Shown here piece by piece: positions 1 to 9,868 of a stretch of 64,000 nt of DNA. The notes beneath the pieces were generated by a model that ran no database searches, had not been told where the DNA came from, and worked only from the letters and a program-made list of their open reading frames with translations. Numbering within the stretch: the stretch's first letter is position 1; each line of letters starts with the position of its first letter. The position numbers and the translations under genes are program-made. Origin of the DNA: Planctobacterium marinum (lineage in GTDB: Bacteria; Pseudomonadota; Gammaproteobacteria; Enterobacterales; Alteromonadaceae); contig NZ_AP027272.1 of NCBI RefSeq assembly GCF_036322805.1, forward strand, positions 3,100,001 through 3,164,000. Direction: 5' to 3'.

Positions 1-197
1 AACTTGCTCAGTGTCTCGCTCGTTTGCGCTTTATTGTCCGTCTCTGATAACGGAAACACTGTGGAATCAATGGTTTTTTGCGATTCAAACAGCAGTTCAA
101 AGGGCGAGAGTTTGTAGATTGTGCTGTTGGCGTTTGCCAGGGTTTCTAACAAGCTAAAATCAAGAAATTGCTGCGCGGTCAAATTGGCCAGATACAA
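1..197 (-). CDS. serB: Probable phosphoserine phosphatase N-terminus (partial, off left edge)
   Basis: On the minus strand one frame is open from about position 197 to the window edge, giving a peptide starting near LYLANLTAQQFLDF and continuing through KLSPFELLFESQ. No ATG is present in this frame after the upstream stop, so a TTG near 197 or 182 would be the start. SerB removes phosphate from phosphoserine in the last step of serine synthesis. The catalytic domain lies outside the window, so the name rests on position: in enterobacteria serB is divergent from the ytjB/ahpA-like gene found here at 306. The identity is inferred from context and the start is uncertain. Confidence 0.4.
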   Translation of the reverse strand, partial: MYLANLTAQQFLDFSLLETLANANSTIYKLSPFELLFESQKTIDSTVFPLSETDNKAQTSETLSK

Positions 198-305
198 TGT
201 TTTCGGTCCCGGATAAGTTTTTGCTAAATTCTACTCTTTTATGCGGTTTATGATACTCTGAAATTCAGAATTATCGGGAATATCTCATAAAGCGATTAAC
301 AAATT

Positions 306-884
306 ATGGCGCTGGTTGAAATACTGACGGAACAACAACGCAAGAAACGGGGCTGGAAGCGGGTTTTTAATCTGTTGCTTGTGGCATCCTTGCTGATTGT
401 GGGTGTTTATCTGTATGTGGTTGAGCAGCATTACCAAATCAGCAAATGGCATACTTGGGTAGATAACCGTGGCCAGCAATTTACAGCACAATACAGCACC
501 ATTCTCGGTGACGCACTAGCCAAACAAGGGACGGCCAGACTTGAGCCCATCATTAGCAATATCTCGCAGCAACCGGGAGTGATTGAGGTTGTACTATTTT
601 CACCCGATGGTCTGGCAATTAACAACGATACCTGGCTCACTAGCCAACACCTGCTCTACAATCACCGGGATTCATCCCCGCAAATCTATGTTGAGGAACT
701 TTGGGCCAATGAACAATTACAAGGTTACTTGCGCATTACCCTCAACCGCCAACACCTGATACAAGCATTAATGCCAGTGGTTCAGGCCAGTTATCGCCCC
801 TTTATTATTGCCGGCGTTCTTTTGTTAATTTTGGGCATGTTAGCAGGACGACGGTTCGCCCTGTGGCACTACAAAAACCGTTAA
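306..884 (+). CDS. AhpA/YtjB family membrane protein
   Basis: A 192-residue protein with one membrane segment near residues 20-40 and a second near 163-182, separated by a mostly polar domain of about 120 residues, presumably periplasmic. This architecture, and the divergent position beside a serB-like gene, match the YtjB (Smp)/AhpA family, whose molecular role is poorly defined. The start ATG at 306 is about 110 bases from the divergent gene start. The 3' end overlaps the convergent YjjV-like gene by 4 bases. The family call is moderately certain; no function can be read from the sequence. Confidence 0.7.
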   Translation: MALVEILTEQQRKKRGWKRVFNLLLVASLLIVGVYLYVVEQHYQISKWHTWVDNRGQQFTAQYSTILGDALAKQGTARLEPIISNISQQPGVIEVVLFSPDGLAINNDTWLTSQHLLYNHRDSSPQIYVEELWANEQLQGYLRITLNRQHLIQALMPVVQASYRPFIIAGVLLLILGMLAGRRFALWHYKNR

Positions 885-1651
885 CCCGGCGTTAAAAACA
901 GCTCTTTAAAGTTGCTGGTTGTTTGCGAGCTGATGGTGTCTACATCCACTTCTAATAGCTTCGCCAAGACTTGCGCAACTAATACCACTTTTTCAGGTTC
1001 GTTGCGCTGCCCTTGATAGCCAGAAAGGGGCATGGTGGGAGCATCGGTTTCTAGTAATAAATGCTGCACACCAACCGCTTTAATGGCTTTTCGGGTTTTC
1101 TCAGAGCGCTCATAGGTAATGGTGCCTCCTATCCCTAATTTGAAGCCCATCTTTACGTATGACTGAGCCACATGAGCACTACCAGAAAAGGCGTGAACAA
1201 CCCCCTTTAAGTCAGGATAAGCTTTTAAAATCCGAATGATATCGTTATGGGACTTTCGGTGGTGCACGATTACCGGCAAAGAGAATTGCTGTGCTAACTC
1301 CAGCTGTTGTTCGAAGACGCTCATCTGAACTTCGGGCTCTACGGCGATAGCAAAGTCCAACCCAATCTCACCCAAGGCCACACATTTTTTGTCATCGCTA
1401 CTCGCTCGTAAAGCGTCTTGTAATAATGTCAGCTGATGCTGGTGATCTGAAGTTAAAAACCAAGGGTGCAGGCCCAAACCATAATAAATATCATCATACT
1501 GTTGCGCTACAGCTTGCACACGTGAAAAGTAACGGACTTCGGTGCCGGGAATAAGCAGCCCTGATAAACCTTTTTGCCTGGCAACTTGCCACACTGCATC
1601 TCTGTCGTGGTCAAATTCGGGAAAATCCAGATGGCAATGGCTGTCAATCAC
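881..1651 (-). CDS. TatD/YjjV-type metal-dependent hydrolase (putative DNase)
   Basis: A 256-residue TatD-family hydrolase, close to the usual 255-265 residues. Metal ligands are visible in order: HCH at residues 5-7, the Glu of GEIGLDF near 95, His in VHHRKS, His in HAFSG, and Asp in LETDAP. TatD proteins are TIM-barrel enzymes with reported DNase activity. The short spacing of the N-terminal motif and the closeness to serB/ahpA suggest the YjjV branch rather than TatD itself. The start is GTG (GTGATTGAC), preceded by an AGGCGA-like site. It is the last gene of the minus-strand run after pdxH, 11 bases downstream. Confidence 0.85.
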   Translation of the reverse strand: MIDSHCHLDFPEFDHDRDAVWQVARQKGLSGLLIPGTEVRYFSRVQAVAQQYDDIYYGLGLHPWFLTSDHQHQLTLLQDALRASSDDKKCVALGEIGLDFAIAVEPEVQMSVFEQQLELAQQFSLPVIVHHRKSHNDIIRILKAYPDLKGVVHAFSGSAHVAQSYVKMGFKLGIGGTITYERSEKTRKAIKAVGVQHLLLETDAPTMPLSGYQGQRNEPEKVVLVAQVLAKLLEVDVDTISSQTTSNFKELFLTPG

Positions 1652-1662
1652 AAGGCATTCGC

Positions 1663-2298
1663 CTAAGGCATCAGGCGCTGTTTAGTCCACTGTCCTTGTG
1701 CTTGAGAGAAACTGATACGGTTATGGAGTCGGTCCGGGCCACCTTGCCAGAACTCAATTTCATGCGGAATGACGCGAAATCCACCCCAGAATTTTGGCAA
1801 GGTTAAATTACCTTGGGAGAAGCGTTGGCGGGTTTCCTCTAACTTTTGCAGTAACATTTGTCGTGAAGACACAGGACGACTCTGAGCAGAAGCCCAAGCG
1901 GCTAATTGACTGCCTTTAGGACGACTGAGGAAGTATTTAGTGGCGTCAGCAACGGACACCCGCTCCGCCGTACCACAAATTTTCACCTGACGTTCCATAT
2001 AGTGCCAGGGAAAGTGCAGACTTATTTTGTTGTTGTGTTCCAACTCGATGGCTTTGCGACTTTCCAAGTTGGTGTAAAACACAAACCCACCCTGACTTAC
2101 GTCTTTGAGCAATACAATGCGCTGCGAAGGCTGACCGGAGTTGTCTACTGTTGCCACCGTCATAGCGGTGGGATCTGGAATGCCCGCATCAATGGCGCTT
2201 TGTAACCAATCATCAAATATCTGAAAAGGGTCATCGCCCAATTCGCTTAAATCCGATTGATGGTTACAATAATCTCTTCGAATATCCGCCAAAGACAT
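1663..2298 (-). CDS. pdxH: Pyridoxamine/pyridoxine 5'-phosphate oxidase
   Basis: PdxH oxidises pyridoxamine or pyridoxine 5'-phosphate to pyridoxal 5'-phosphate using FMN. The 211 residues match the family length. Visible family features are the FMN-binding stretch RIVLLKDVSQGGFVFYTN, SRKAIELE, the central region SAQSRPVSS, and the C-terminal WQGGPDRLHNR followed by a terminal RLMP (usually RLAP). The ATG at 2298 has an AGGTGAG site just upstream. It sits 19 bases downstream of era. In enterobacteria that place after era is taken by recO and pdxJ, so another PLP-pathway gene occupies this slot here. Confidence 0.95.
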   Translation of the reverse strand: MSLADIRRDYCNHQSDLSELGDDPFQIFDDWLQSAIDAGIPDPTAMTVATVDNSGQPSQRIVLLKDVSQGGFVFYTNLESRKAIELEHNNKISLHFPWHYMERQVKICGTAERVSVADATKYFLSRPKGSQLAAWASAQSRPVSSRQMLLQKLEETRQRFSQGNLTLPKFWGGFRVIPHEIEFWQGGPDRLHNRISFSQAQGQWTKQRLMP

Positions 2299-2317
2299 AA
2301 GCTCACCTGTTTATTGT

Positions 2318-3214
2318 TTACAAATCATCATAGCCGAGGCTGCGTAGCGCCCTGTCATCATCTGACCAATTGGATTTCACCTTGACCCACAACTCCAGAA
2401 AGACTTTGGTATCAAACAGATTTTCCATATCCTGACGAGCTTCGACACCAATGCGTTTCAGCTGGGCGCCACCCTTGCCAATGATCATGGGCTTTTGAGA
2501 ATCGCGCTCTACCAGGATTAATCCGTTTATTTGAAAAACGCCGTTTTCAGCCATCTTAAACTGTTCTATTTCTACGGTAACCGAGTAAGGAAGTTCATCT
2601 CCAGTAAAACGCATAAGTTTTTCGCGAATAATCTCAGCCGCCATGAAGCGCTGAGAGCGGTCGGTGATGTAATCTTCAGGGAAATAGTGCTCTGATTCAG
2701 GTAAGGTCTGGAAAATTTCGCGGCGCAACTCTTCGACTGCCGTACCTTGTTTGGCCGAAACCGGAATAATTTTTTCAAACTTGTACTTTTCCACCAGCAC
2801 TTTGAAGTGGGGTAATAGCTCGTCTTTGTCTTTGATTTTGTCAGTTTTATTGATCACTAACCAACAAGGTACGAAGGCGTGTTTGATTTTATCCAGCACC
2901 AGCTCGTCTTCTTCAGTCCAGCGAGTTCCTTCCACTACGAACAGCACCAAGCCCACATCGCCCAAAGAGCTGCTGGCTGCGCGGTTCATCATGCGATTTA
3001 TGGCGCGTTTTTCATCCTTGTGAAGTCCCGGTGTATCTACATAGATAGCCTGCTTATTATCCTCTGTATCAATCCCCATAATTCGGTGTCGGGTGGTTTG
3101 TGGCTTGCGCGAGGTGATACTGATCTTCTGACCTAAGATTTTATTCAGCAGTGTAGATTTACCGACATTAGGGCGGCCAACAATAGCCACCATGCCGCAA
3201 TAAGCATTATTCAA
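2318..3214 (-). CDS. era: GTPase Era, 30S ribosome assembly factor
   Basis: Era is an essential GTPase that binds the 3' end of 16S rRNA during small-subunit maturation. The 298 residues include G1 GRPNVGKST at 13-21, G3 DTPGL, G4 NKTD near residue 122, G5 SAKQG, and a C-terminal KH domain with the signature [13 protein letters not shown]. Its start overlaps the end of rnc by 8 bases, which suggests translational coupling. This is the usual lepA-lepB-rnc-era order. Confidence 0.98.
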   Translation of the reverse strand: MNNAYCGMVAIVGRPNVGKSTLLNKILGQKISITSRKPQTTRHRIMGIDTEDNKQAIYVDTPGLHKDEKRAINRMMNRAASSSLGDVGLVLFVVEGTRWTEEDELVLDKIKHAFVPCWLVINKTDKIKDKDELLPHFKVLVEKYKFEKIIPVSAKQGTAVEELRREIFQTLPESEHYFPEDYITDRSQRFMAAEIIREKLMRFTGDELPYSVTVEIEQFKMAENGVFQINGLILVERDSQKPMIIGKGGAQLKRIGVEARQDMENLFDTKVFLELWVKVKSNWSDDDRALRSLGYDDL

Positions 3215-3887
3215 TTTCTAGTTTCCTGATCACTTTTTTGGCGGCATCTTGTTCCGCTTTGCGTCGACTGGCCCCTTCACCTTCCACCAGATAGTTTAGC
3301 TCTTGCACTTTACAACTGACGAAAAAGCGCTGGTTATGAGACTTACCTTTTATTTGCGTTACTTCGTATTCAGGTAGAGGTAAATGCTTCGCCTGCAAAT
3401 ATTCCTGCAAACGAGTTTTGTTGTCCTTGGGATGATAGTTAGGATCCAGTTTCACCAATTTGCTTTCCAGCCAGGCAAGCACCACTTTTTCTGATTGGGT
3501 CATACCGGCTTCCAGGTAAATCGCACCAATCAGGGCCTCAACGGCATCGGATAAAATTGAATCTCGCGCAAAACCACCGCTTTTCAGTTCTCCGGGCCCA
3601 AGCAGGATCACCTCGCCCAAGTCCATCTGCCGGGCGACATCGGCAAGGGTTTCCCCTTTAACCAACGAGGATCGCATACGGGTAAGTTTGCCTTCTGGCT
3701 GCTCCGGAAAACGGTTGTAGAGATACTTGGCAACAATAAATCCCAGAATTGAATCACCCAGATATTCAAGGCGTTCGTTATGCATATTACCAGCGCTGCG
3801 ATGAGTTAGCGCCTGTATTAAAAGCGCTCTGTCCTGGAACTGATAACCAAGGCGCTTAGTGAGTTGATTAAAACGGATGTCATCCAT
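3207..3887 (-). CDS. rnc: Ribonuclease III
   Basis: RNase III cleaves double-stranded RNA, including the stems that flank 16S and 23S rRNA in precursors such as the operon in this window. The 226 residues contain the catalytic signature [13 protein letters not shown] near 37-49, a second acidic cluster in [13 protein letters not shown] near 115, and a C-terminal dsRNA-binding domain from about 155 ending with the family pattern [15 protein letters not shown]. The start codon directly follows the stop of lepB. Confidence 0.98.
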   Translation of the reverse strand: MDDIRFNQLTKRLGYQFQDRALLIQALTHRSAGNMHNERLEYLGDSILGFIVAKYLYNRFPEQPEGKLTRMRSSLVKGETLADVARQMDLGEVILLGPGELKSGGFARDSILSDAVEALIGAIYLEAGMTQSEKVVLAWLESKLVKLDPNYHPKDNKTRLQEYLQAKHLPLPEYEVTQIKGKSHNQRFFVSCKVQELNYLVEGEGASRRKAEQDAAKKVIRKLEIE

Positions 3888-4802
3888 TTACTGAATACCA
3901 CCAACCCGTGAAAAACGAACCCCGGTGGGCACAAAGCCTGGCAACCAGCTGTCTTCTTCACGCTCAAACTCAAAGCTTATCCAGATAGCAACCGCTTTAC
4001 CTACCAGATTTTCCTCTGGTACAAAGCCCCAGAAACGACTATCGCGACTGTTGTCTCGGTTATCTCCTAAAACAAAATACTGACCTTCTGGCACCAGCCA
4101 CTCGTTAATGGCGGTTCCGGGTTGGTCGTAATAAGCCATTTCCATCGCGGGTCTGTCAGGATTTTGCAGTATCTGGTGGGAGTGCTCACCAAAAGATTCA
4201 GTAAATTTATTCAGACGGCTGAAGTGAAAAGCAAATTCGTTGTTGTTTTCAAACTTGAGATCGATTGGCTTTAATGGACACACATCGCCCTCGGGGCATG
4301 CTTCCTGTATGTAAACCCGCTTATTGCGGTATACCACCCGGTCTCCGGGTAAACCCACCACCCGTTTGATGTAATCAATCATGGGATCTTCCGGATACTT
4401 GAACACCACAACATCACCACGCTCAGGTTTGCCCACATCATAAAACTGCTTGCGTGCTACCGGATCTTTCAGCCCGTAAGTAAATTTTTCCACCAAGATA
4501 AAATCCCCCACTAACAGCGTTGGCATCATTGAACCTGATGGGATCTGGAATGGTTCATATAAGAATGAGCGCAGCACCAGTACAAAGGCAATTACCGGGA
4601 AAATCTGCTGTGCGGTATCCACAATGGAGGGAATAGGCGCAATTTGTTTCAATGTTTCATCATCAATGGCATTGCTGGTATTGGCTCTGGCAATCGCCAG
4701 TTTTTCCTTGCGCTTGGGTGCCCACAATAGCGCATCGGCTAACCAAATAAGGCCACTGGCCACGGTTAGCACCACCAAAAAAATCGAAAAATAATTGGCC
4801 AT
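3888..4802 (-). CDS. lepB: Signal peptidase I
   Basis: LepB removes signal peptides from secreted proteins at the outer face of the inner membrane. The 304-residue protein has two N-terminal membrane segments (about 1-20 and 70-86), the catalytic Ser in PSGSMMPTL near residue 91, the catalytic Lys in YIKRVVGLPGD near 146, and box E GDNRDNSRDSRFWG. An insert holding a CPEGDVCP cysteine pair lies in the periplasmic domain. The gene abuts lepA (stop next to start) and rnc with no spacer. Confidence 0.97.
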   Translation of the reverse strand: MANYFSIFLVVLTVASGLIWLADALLWAPKRKEKLAIARANTSNAIDDETLKQIAPIPSIVDTAQQIFPVIAFVLVLRSFLYEPFQIPSGSMMPTLLVGDFILVEKFTYGLKDPVARKQFYDVGKPERGDVVVFKYPEDPMIDYIKRVVGLPGDRVVYRNKRVYIQEACPEGDVCPLKPIDLKFENNNEFAFHFSRLNKFTESFGEHSHQILQNPDRPAMEMAYYDQPGTAINEWLVPEGQYFVLGDNRDNSRDSRFWGFVPEENLVGKAVAIWISFEFEREEDSWLPGFVPTGVRFSRVGGIQ

Positions 4803-6599
4803 TTAACTGTCCACCTTGAGTACGGCTAAAAACGCATCTTGTGGCAATTCCACATTACCTACCTGTTTCATGCGCTTTTTCCCTTCTTTTTGTTTTTGTA
4901 GAAGTTTCTTCTTACGGCTCACATCACCACCGTAACACTTTGCAGTTACGTTCTTACGCAGCTGCTTAACCGTGCTGCGCGCCACAATGTGGTTGCCAAT
5001 GGCTGCCTGGATGGCAATATCAAACATCTGTCTTGGGATCAGCTCTTTGAGTTTGTCTACCAGATCTCGACCGCGATACTGGGCATTGTCTTTATGGGTG
5101 ATAATGGCCAAAGCATCAACGCGCTCAGCATTGACCAGAATATCCAGTCGTACCATGTCCGCTTCCTGGAAACGCTTAAAATTGTAGTCCAATGAAGCGA
5201 AACCGCGACTGGTGGATTTCAATCGGTCGAAAAAGTCCAATACCACTTCAGCCATGGGCAGATCGTAGGTTACAGCAACCTGATTACCATGATAGACCAT
5301 GTTAGTTTGCATGCCGCGCTTTTCCACACACAAGGTAATGACATTACCCAGATATTCTTGTGGTACCAAGATATTGGCTTCCACGATTGGCTCGCGAATG
5401 CTTTGTATATCGTTTACCACTGGCAGTTTAGAAGGGTTATCAACCTTGACGATTTCACCTTTAGTGGTTTCGACTTCGTAGATTACCGTAGGTGCCGTCG
5501 TGATAAGATCCAGATCGTATTCGCGCTCAAGACGCTCCTGAATGATCTCCATGTGTAGCATGCCGAGGAAACCGATACGGAAACCAAAGCCCAGAGCCGT
5601 TGAACTCTCTGGTTCATAATACAAAGATGCATCATTAAGGCTAAGTTTCGCCAGCGCGTCGCGGAAATCTTCATAATCGTCGGAACTGATGGGGAACACA
5701 CCGGCATAAACCTGAGGTTTAACCTTCTTAAAACCGGGCAACGCAACATCTGACGGGTTTTTCGCCAGGGTGATGGTGTCCCCCACTGGCGCACCGTGGA
5801 TCTCTTTAATCCCCGCTACCACAAAACCTACTTCGCCCGTTCTTAACACGCCGGTATCAGTGGCCTTTGGCGTAAATATCCCCACCCGGTCTAACTGGTG
5901 AGTCTGACCGTTGGACATGATTTGAACCTTGTCACCTTTTTTCAGTTCACCGCTCACCACTCTCACCAGCGATACCACACCTTGGTAGTTGTCGAACCAG
6001 GAATCCACAATAAGGGCTTTCAGCGGGCCATCGGTATCTCCCTCAGGCGGCGGAATTTGATTAACAATGACTTCCAATACATCGTCAATACCGATGCCAG
6101 TTTTAGCGGAACAGCGCACCGCATCCATGGCTTCAATACCCACTATGTCTTCAATTTCTTGTGCGACTTTTTCTGGGTCAGCTTGAGGCAAGTCGATTTT
6201 ATTCAGAACAGGTACTACTTCCATATCCATTTCAATAGCGGTATAGCAGTTAGCCAGCGTTTGGGCTTCTACGCCCTGCCCGGCATCCACTACCAACAAA
6301 GCACCCTCACAAGCAGCCAACGACCGAGATACTTCATAGGTGAAATCCACGTGTCCAGGCGTGTCGATGAAGTTAAGCTGATAGGTTTCCCCGTCTTTGG
6401 CGGTGTAATTCAGCGTTACACTTTGTGCTTTAATGGTGATACCACGCTCTCTTTCGAGATCCATGGAATCCAAAACCTGTTCGGCCATTTCACGCTCAGT
6501 CAGGCCACCGCAGTGTTGAATTAAGCGGTCAGATAATGTGGATTTGCCGTGATCGATGTGGGCAATGATGGAAAAGTTACGAATATGCTTTAACTGCAT
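4803..6599 (-). CDS. lepA: Elongation factor 4 (LepA) GTPase
   Basis: EF4/LepA is a ribosome-bound translational GTPase linked to back-translocation and 30S biogenesis. The 598 residues match the family length. G1 AHIDHGKST at 13-21, the switch region [18 protein letters not shown], and [10 protein letters not shown] are clear. The C-terminal LepA-specific domain contains the basic stretch [13 protein letters not shown] near 555. It is the first gene of the lepA-lepB-rnc-era run. The 209-base gap upstream separates it from rseC and could hold its own promoter, but I see no clear hexamers. Confidence 0.98.
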   Translation of the reverse strand: MQLKHIRNFSIIAHIDHGKSTLSDRLIQHCGGLTEREMAEQVLDSMDLERERGITIKAQSVTLNYTAKDGETYQLNFIDTPGHVDFTYEVSRSLAACEGALLVVDAGQGVEAQTLANCYTAIEMDMEVVPVLNKIDLPQADPEKVAQEIEDIVGIEAMDAVRCSAKTGIGIDDVLEVIVNQIPPPEGDTDGPLKALIVDSWFDNYQGVVSLVRVVSGELKKGDKVQIMSNGQTHQLDRVGIFTPKATDTGVLRTGEVGFVVAGIKEIHGAPVGDTITLAKNPSDVALPGFKKVKPQVYAGVFPISSDDYEDFRDALAKLSLNDASLYYEPESSTALGFGFRIGFLGMLHMEIIQERLEREYDLDLITTAPTVIYEVETTKGEIVKVDNPSKLPVVNDIQSIREPIVEANILVPQEYLGNVITLCVEKRGMQTNMVYHGNQVAVTYDLPMAEVVLDFFDRLKSTSRGFASLDYNFKRFQEADMVRLDILVNAERVDALAIITHKDNAQYRGRDLVDKLKELIPRQMFDIAIQAAIGNHIVARSTVKQLRKNVTAKCYGGDVSRKKKLLQKQKEGKKRMKQVGNVELPQDAFLAVLKVDS

Positions 6600-6808
6600 T
6601 GAATAAAATACTACCTACAAATAAACGTCGGATTTCGGGGAGTTTTACACTTGTTTGGCGACTCTCTACCCGAAAAAAGTCAATATGGATTTTTTCAGGC
6701 GGCGATTTTACTAATTTCCGTCAAGGAAAGCGAATTTAACCGCGTAGTTTGCGTAAATAATCGTGTCAATTTTGAACAAATTGCTATTTTAACGGTGAGA
6801 AAAGATGC

Positions 6809-7279
6809 TTAGGGCGTAGAAACGAACTTAACCGGCGTTTCATCTTGCTCAAAGACTTGCAAAATCTCAGGTTCAGTCAGTTCAAAGTGATGCTGCTGAA
6901 TTAAAAAGCGCAGCAGTGGAAACCACAATGTCGCAGCACCTACACTGCTAGCCACCAGCACAAGCTCGGAAATACCCGGTATGAACGAGCTAAGTACCGA
7001 GGCCACCAGCACCAGGATGAGAATTGGCACAAAGTAGATTGCAAAAGCGAGTTTTAGCAATAGTGCATCTGGCAGGCCTATTTTTATTTTTTGCCCAACA
7101 CGCAGTGCCAGGTTAGATTTTAAACGCAAATTTTCCGGTTTAGGAGCCAGGTAACGAGCCAATAAACCGGTACCGCAATGACTGCTTTGCTCACAACCAT
7201 CACAGGTATTTTTGATTTTGGTAGACACCTCGACAATACCGTCTTTGCAATCTATCACTGTGGCGATTTCTTCCTGCAC
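6809..7279 (-). CDS. rseC: RseC, membrane regulator of sigma-E / SoxR-reducing system protein
   Basis: A 156-residue inner-membrane protein. The N-terminal cytoplasmic part has the family cysteine cluster CDGCEQSSHCG near residues 28-38. Two hydrophobic segments follow, near 73-100 and 105-125. RseC is the last gene of the rpoE-rse operon and is associated with the SoxR-reducing complex and with modest effects on sigma-E. The start is GTG at 7279, 18 bases after rseB. Confidence 0.92.
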   Translation of the reverse strand: MQEEIATVIDCKDGIVEVSTKIKNTCDGCEQSSHCGTGLLARYLAPKPENLRLKSNLALRVGQKIKIGLPDALLLKLAFAIYFVPILILVLVASVLSSFIPGISELVLVASSVGAATLWFPLLRFLIQQHHFELTEPEILQVFEQDETPVKFVSTP

Positions 7280-7297
7280 CTTTTATCTCGCTTTACA

Positions 7298-8275
7298 TTA
7301 ACGGGCAGGACCGACAGAGGCGGCAATGCGATTCGCCGTTTCAGGCGGAATTTTTCCTATAACCGTCACCATTATGTTGCCGTTGGTGAGAGACAATAAG
7401 GTATCAGAACCATGTCGCAACCAGCCACCATCTTGCACCGCGCCTTCGTCTTTACTGATGTAGACCGAGACATCCACCAAACCATCACTGAGCATTACAT
7501 ACTCTACAACATCGCGGGAAGCACTAAGCCGACGGCGATCCTTTTGAGTGATTTCCATGCCTGTAGGGATAAAGTTTAGCTGCCAGGAAAACTGCAATTG
7601 GTTGTTATCTGGTAAAGATGAAATTTCTGGCAGGCGAGATTGTTCAATTTTATCGAAGTACTCGTCAGGCTCTTCAGTGACTTCCAGAGAGGTTACTTGC
7701 AGCTGTTCCAACAAATCACCTTGAGCATTGTTAACATCCATTTTCAACAACAATCCGGTTTCCTGATCTAGCCACAAGGTGGTGTTATAGCGACTGCCAT
7801 CTTCACTAACGATACGTATTTGCTGTGCCGCCCTGCCTGATATTCGGGTGCGTCCCACCACAACGAAACTATAAGCCTCGGCGAGTTCTATGGGTGACTC
7901 AAAAAAGGTCAAGGGAACCGGGCCATTAATGTGGCTGGATTGCAAACTAAAAGGCACGCTATTAGGTTCAAAGAAACTCACTTTATCGCCAATGCGGAAA
8001 ATCTCACTGCCGGGTCCATTGAGCTGACTAAGATGCTCCATCGAAATGCCATCTACTAGTCCATGGCGCCAGGTGTAGGGACGGGTTTCAGCATTGCCCC
8101 GAGTCACCACAAAGGAGATGGTGAAATTTAATTCGTGTAAGGCATCTCGAAACTTTTGTAACCAAACCTCAGCGCTATTGGCGGAATAGCTTACCCCGTC
8201 AATCACCTTTCCTTGTAAGGCAAAACCGGGTAGAGAAAATAACAGTGCACACAACACCAGCACTCGTAAAAACAT
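7298..8275 (-). CDS. rseB: RseB, periplasmic sigma-E regulatory protein
   Basis: RseB binds the periplasmic part of RseA and shields it from DegS cleavage until lipopolysaccharide or outer-membrane protein stress is sensed. The 325 residues begin with a signal peptide (hydrophobic core LVLCALLFSLPGFA, likely cleaved after FALQ). A MucB/RseB N-terminal domain with the YTWRHGLVDGISMEHL segment follows, then the smaller C-terminal domain. It lies 87 bases after rseA in the operon. Confidence 0.93.
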   Translation of the reverse strand: MFLRVLVLCALLFSLPGFALQGKVIDGVSYSANSAEVWLQKFRDALHELNFTISFVVTRGNAETRPYTWRHGLVDGISMEHLSQLNGPGSEIFRIGDKVSFFEPNSVPFSLQSSHINGPVPLTFFESPIELAEAYSFVVVGRTRISGRAAQQIRIVSEDGSRYNTTLWLDQETGLLLKMDVNNAQGDLLEQLQVTSLEVTEEPDEYFDKIEQSRLPEISSLPDNNQLQFSWQLNFIPTGMEITQKDRRRLSASRDVVEYVMLSDGLVDVSVYISKDEGAVQDGGWLRHGSDTLLSLTNGNIMVTVIGKIPPETANRIAASVGPAR

Positions 8276-8362
8276 CGATACTCCAAAAACGAAAAAGGCC
8301 GATATACTCGGCCTATTATTATAACAATTCTTGCAACAAGCTTGGCAATATTAACAGCAAGG

Positions 8363-8965
8363 TTATTTTTGCTCTTCACCTTCAGGAGTTGCTTCTGTCT
8401 CTTTCTCTACAGCAGCTTTATCATCTGAGGTTTTAAGCATCATTCTCTGTTGATGGTCAGCAAAAAGCGCGTTTAATTTGCGACGCTGCTCTGCAACATC
8501 CGCCTTCGGAACCGCTCTGTCTTGCGACAAGCTTACAGGCGACATACCACTTTGAATACCAGTAATGGCTTTAACCGGGGCGATATTCAGGTCAGAATCT
8601 TGTGTGGTTTGGTTAAACTGTTGATAACCCAAAATTACGGCAACAGCGACTGAAGCGGCGATAGCGAATTGACCACCTTGTCTGAATAGTGGCACTACAT
8701 TGCCCCACAGAGGGATGTTTTTGGTCTTGCGCTCGGCTTTTGGCGCAACAATCGCGGGCTCTTTTTCAATCGCTTCTGCAACCGCATCGGCAATGTTCAG
8801 ATTCAACGAATCTGGCAATTCATTCCGAAGACCATCTTTAATCAGATGGTAGCTCTGCCATCGGGCTGCCAAATCGGCGTCGCTTGCTAACTCATCCAGC
8901 AATTTGCTGTCGGTTTGCTCGCCATCCACGAGTGCAGATAAATTTTCAATTTTGGACTGCGTCAT
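8363..8965 (-). CDS. rseA: RseA, anti-sigma-E factor
   Basis: RseA holds sigma-E inactive at the membrane and is destroyed by regulated proteolysis under envelope stress. The 200 residues show an N-terminal cytoplasmic anti-sigma domain with the typical LSALVDGEQ...LLDELASD...RWQSYHLIKDGLR pattern, a single membrane span near 100-117 (AIAASVAVAVILGY), and a periplasmic tail ending in an acidic stretch (EKETEATPEGEEQ). It follows rpoE by 75 bases on the same strand. Confidence 0.95.
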   Translation of the reverse strand: MTQSKIENLSALVDGEQTDSKLLDELASDADLAARWQSYHLIKDGLRNELPDSLNLNIADAVAEAIEKEPAIVAPKAERKTKNIPLWGNVVPLFRQGGQFAIAASVAVAVILGYQQFNQTTQDSDLNIAPVKAITGIQSGMSPVSLSQDRAVPKADVAEQRRKLNALFADHQQRMMLKTSDDKAAVEKETEATPEGEEQK

Positions 8966-9040
8966 ATTGCCTCTTCGCTTTTATATTCTTCCGATATCTT
9001 GCGCTGTTTCCACCAGCTGCATTATCCTGCCACTGAGCCA

Positions 9041-9622
9041 TTAATGGGCGTCAAGTAATGGCTGGATTTCCTTATCTATTGCTTCACGAGCTCTGAATAT
9101 CCGCGACCGCACTGTCCCAACCGGACACTGCATGACACTGGCGATTTCTTCGTAGCTCATGCCTTCAATTTCTCTCAAGGTAATTGCCATTTTTAAATCT
9201 TCTGGCAATTGTTCTACCGTACTAAACAAAATCCGTTTTATTTCATCTGAGAGCATTTCCCGCTCAGGCGTGGAATTCTCTCTTAAAGCATCACTGCCAT
9301 CGTAAAAGTCTGCTTCCTCTGCGTCAACATCATTTGCAGGTGGTTTACGACCTTGCGCCACTAAATAGTTCTTGGCGCTATTCACTGCGATGCGATACAA
9401 CCAAGTGTAAAAAGCACTTTCGCCTCTAAAACCTGGTAAGGCTCTGTACGCTTTGATGAAGGCTTCTTGAGCTACATCCGCGACATCACCAGAATTCTTC
9501 ACATACCGGGAAACTAAATTAACCACTTTGTGTTGATATTTCTGTACCAACAAATTAAAAGCGTTTTTGTCTCCGCGTTGGACTCTTTCAACCAATTGTT
9601 GATCTGTCAACTGCTCACTCAT
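9041..9622 (-). CDS. rpoE: RNA polymerase sigma factor RpoE (sigma-E)
   Basis: An envelope-stress ECF sigma factor of 193 residues. Region 2 contains NLVSRYVKNSGDVADVAQEAF and FYTWLYRIAVNSAKNYL. Region 4 contains LPEDLKMAITLREIEGMSYEEIA and GTVRSRIFRAREAI. It heads rpoE-rseA-rseB-rseC, and its own promoter region (see 9685-9710) matches the sigma-E consensus, so autoregulation is expected. The gene is divergent from nadB, as in E. coli. Confidence 0.98.
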   Translation of the reverse strand: MSEQLTDQQLVERVQRGDKNAFNLLVQKYQHKVVNLVSRYVKNSGDVADVAQEAFIKAYRALPGFRGESAFYTWLYRIAVNSAKNYLVAQGRKPPANDVDAEEADFYDGSDALRENSTPEREMLSDEIKRILFSTVEQLPEDLKMAITLREIEGMSYEEIASVMQCPVGTVRSRIFRAREAIDKEIQPLLDAH

Positions 9623-9684
9623 TAGAGCCCTGTCTCCTAACTACTCTTTCCGTCACTCGCTGTTGGCTCCAACAAGCACTAAAG

Positions 9685-9710
9685 TAGACTACGATGAAAA
9701 TAAAAAGTTC
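9685..9710 (-). promoter_or_regulatory. Candidate sigma-E promoter of rpoE
   Basis: Read on the minus strand the sequence is GAACTT, a 16-base spacer, then TCTA. The known sigma-E consensus is GGAACTT with TCTGA/TCTAA at the same spacing. It lies 63-88 bases upstream of the rpoE start, as expected for autoregulation. The match is seen directly; promoter activity is inferred. Confidence 0.75.
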
Positions 9711-9868
9711 GAAACATTTTTAAAAAATTTGAAAAAACTTGAAAAACTGCCGTATTTTTTCGCTGCAGGCCCCTCAATTTGGGCGTTGAGACCATTTTAC
9801 AAGTTTTGTCCCCGAGTAACAGAACAACTTTAGCTCACCGCTAAATATGCTAACTTTTGTTTCATATA

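Noticed and set aside
5898-6524. 208-codon open frame on the plus strand
   Set aside because: Antisense to the well-supported lepA; composition follows lepA codon bias.
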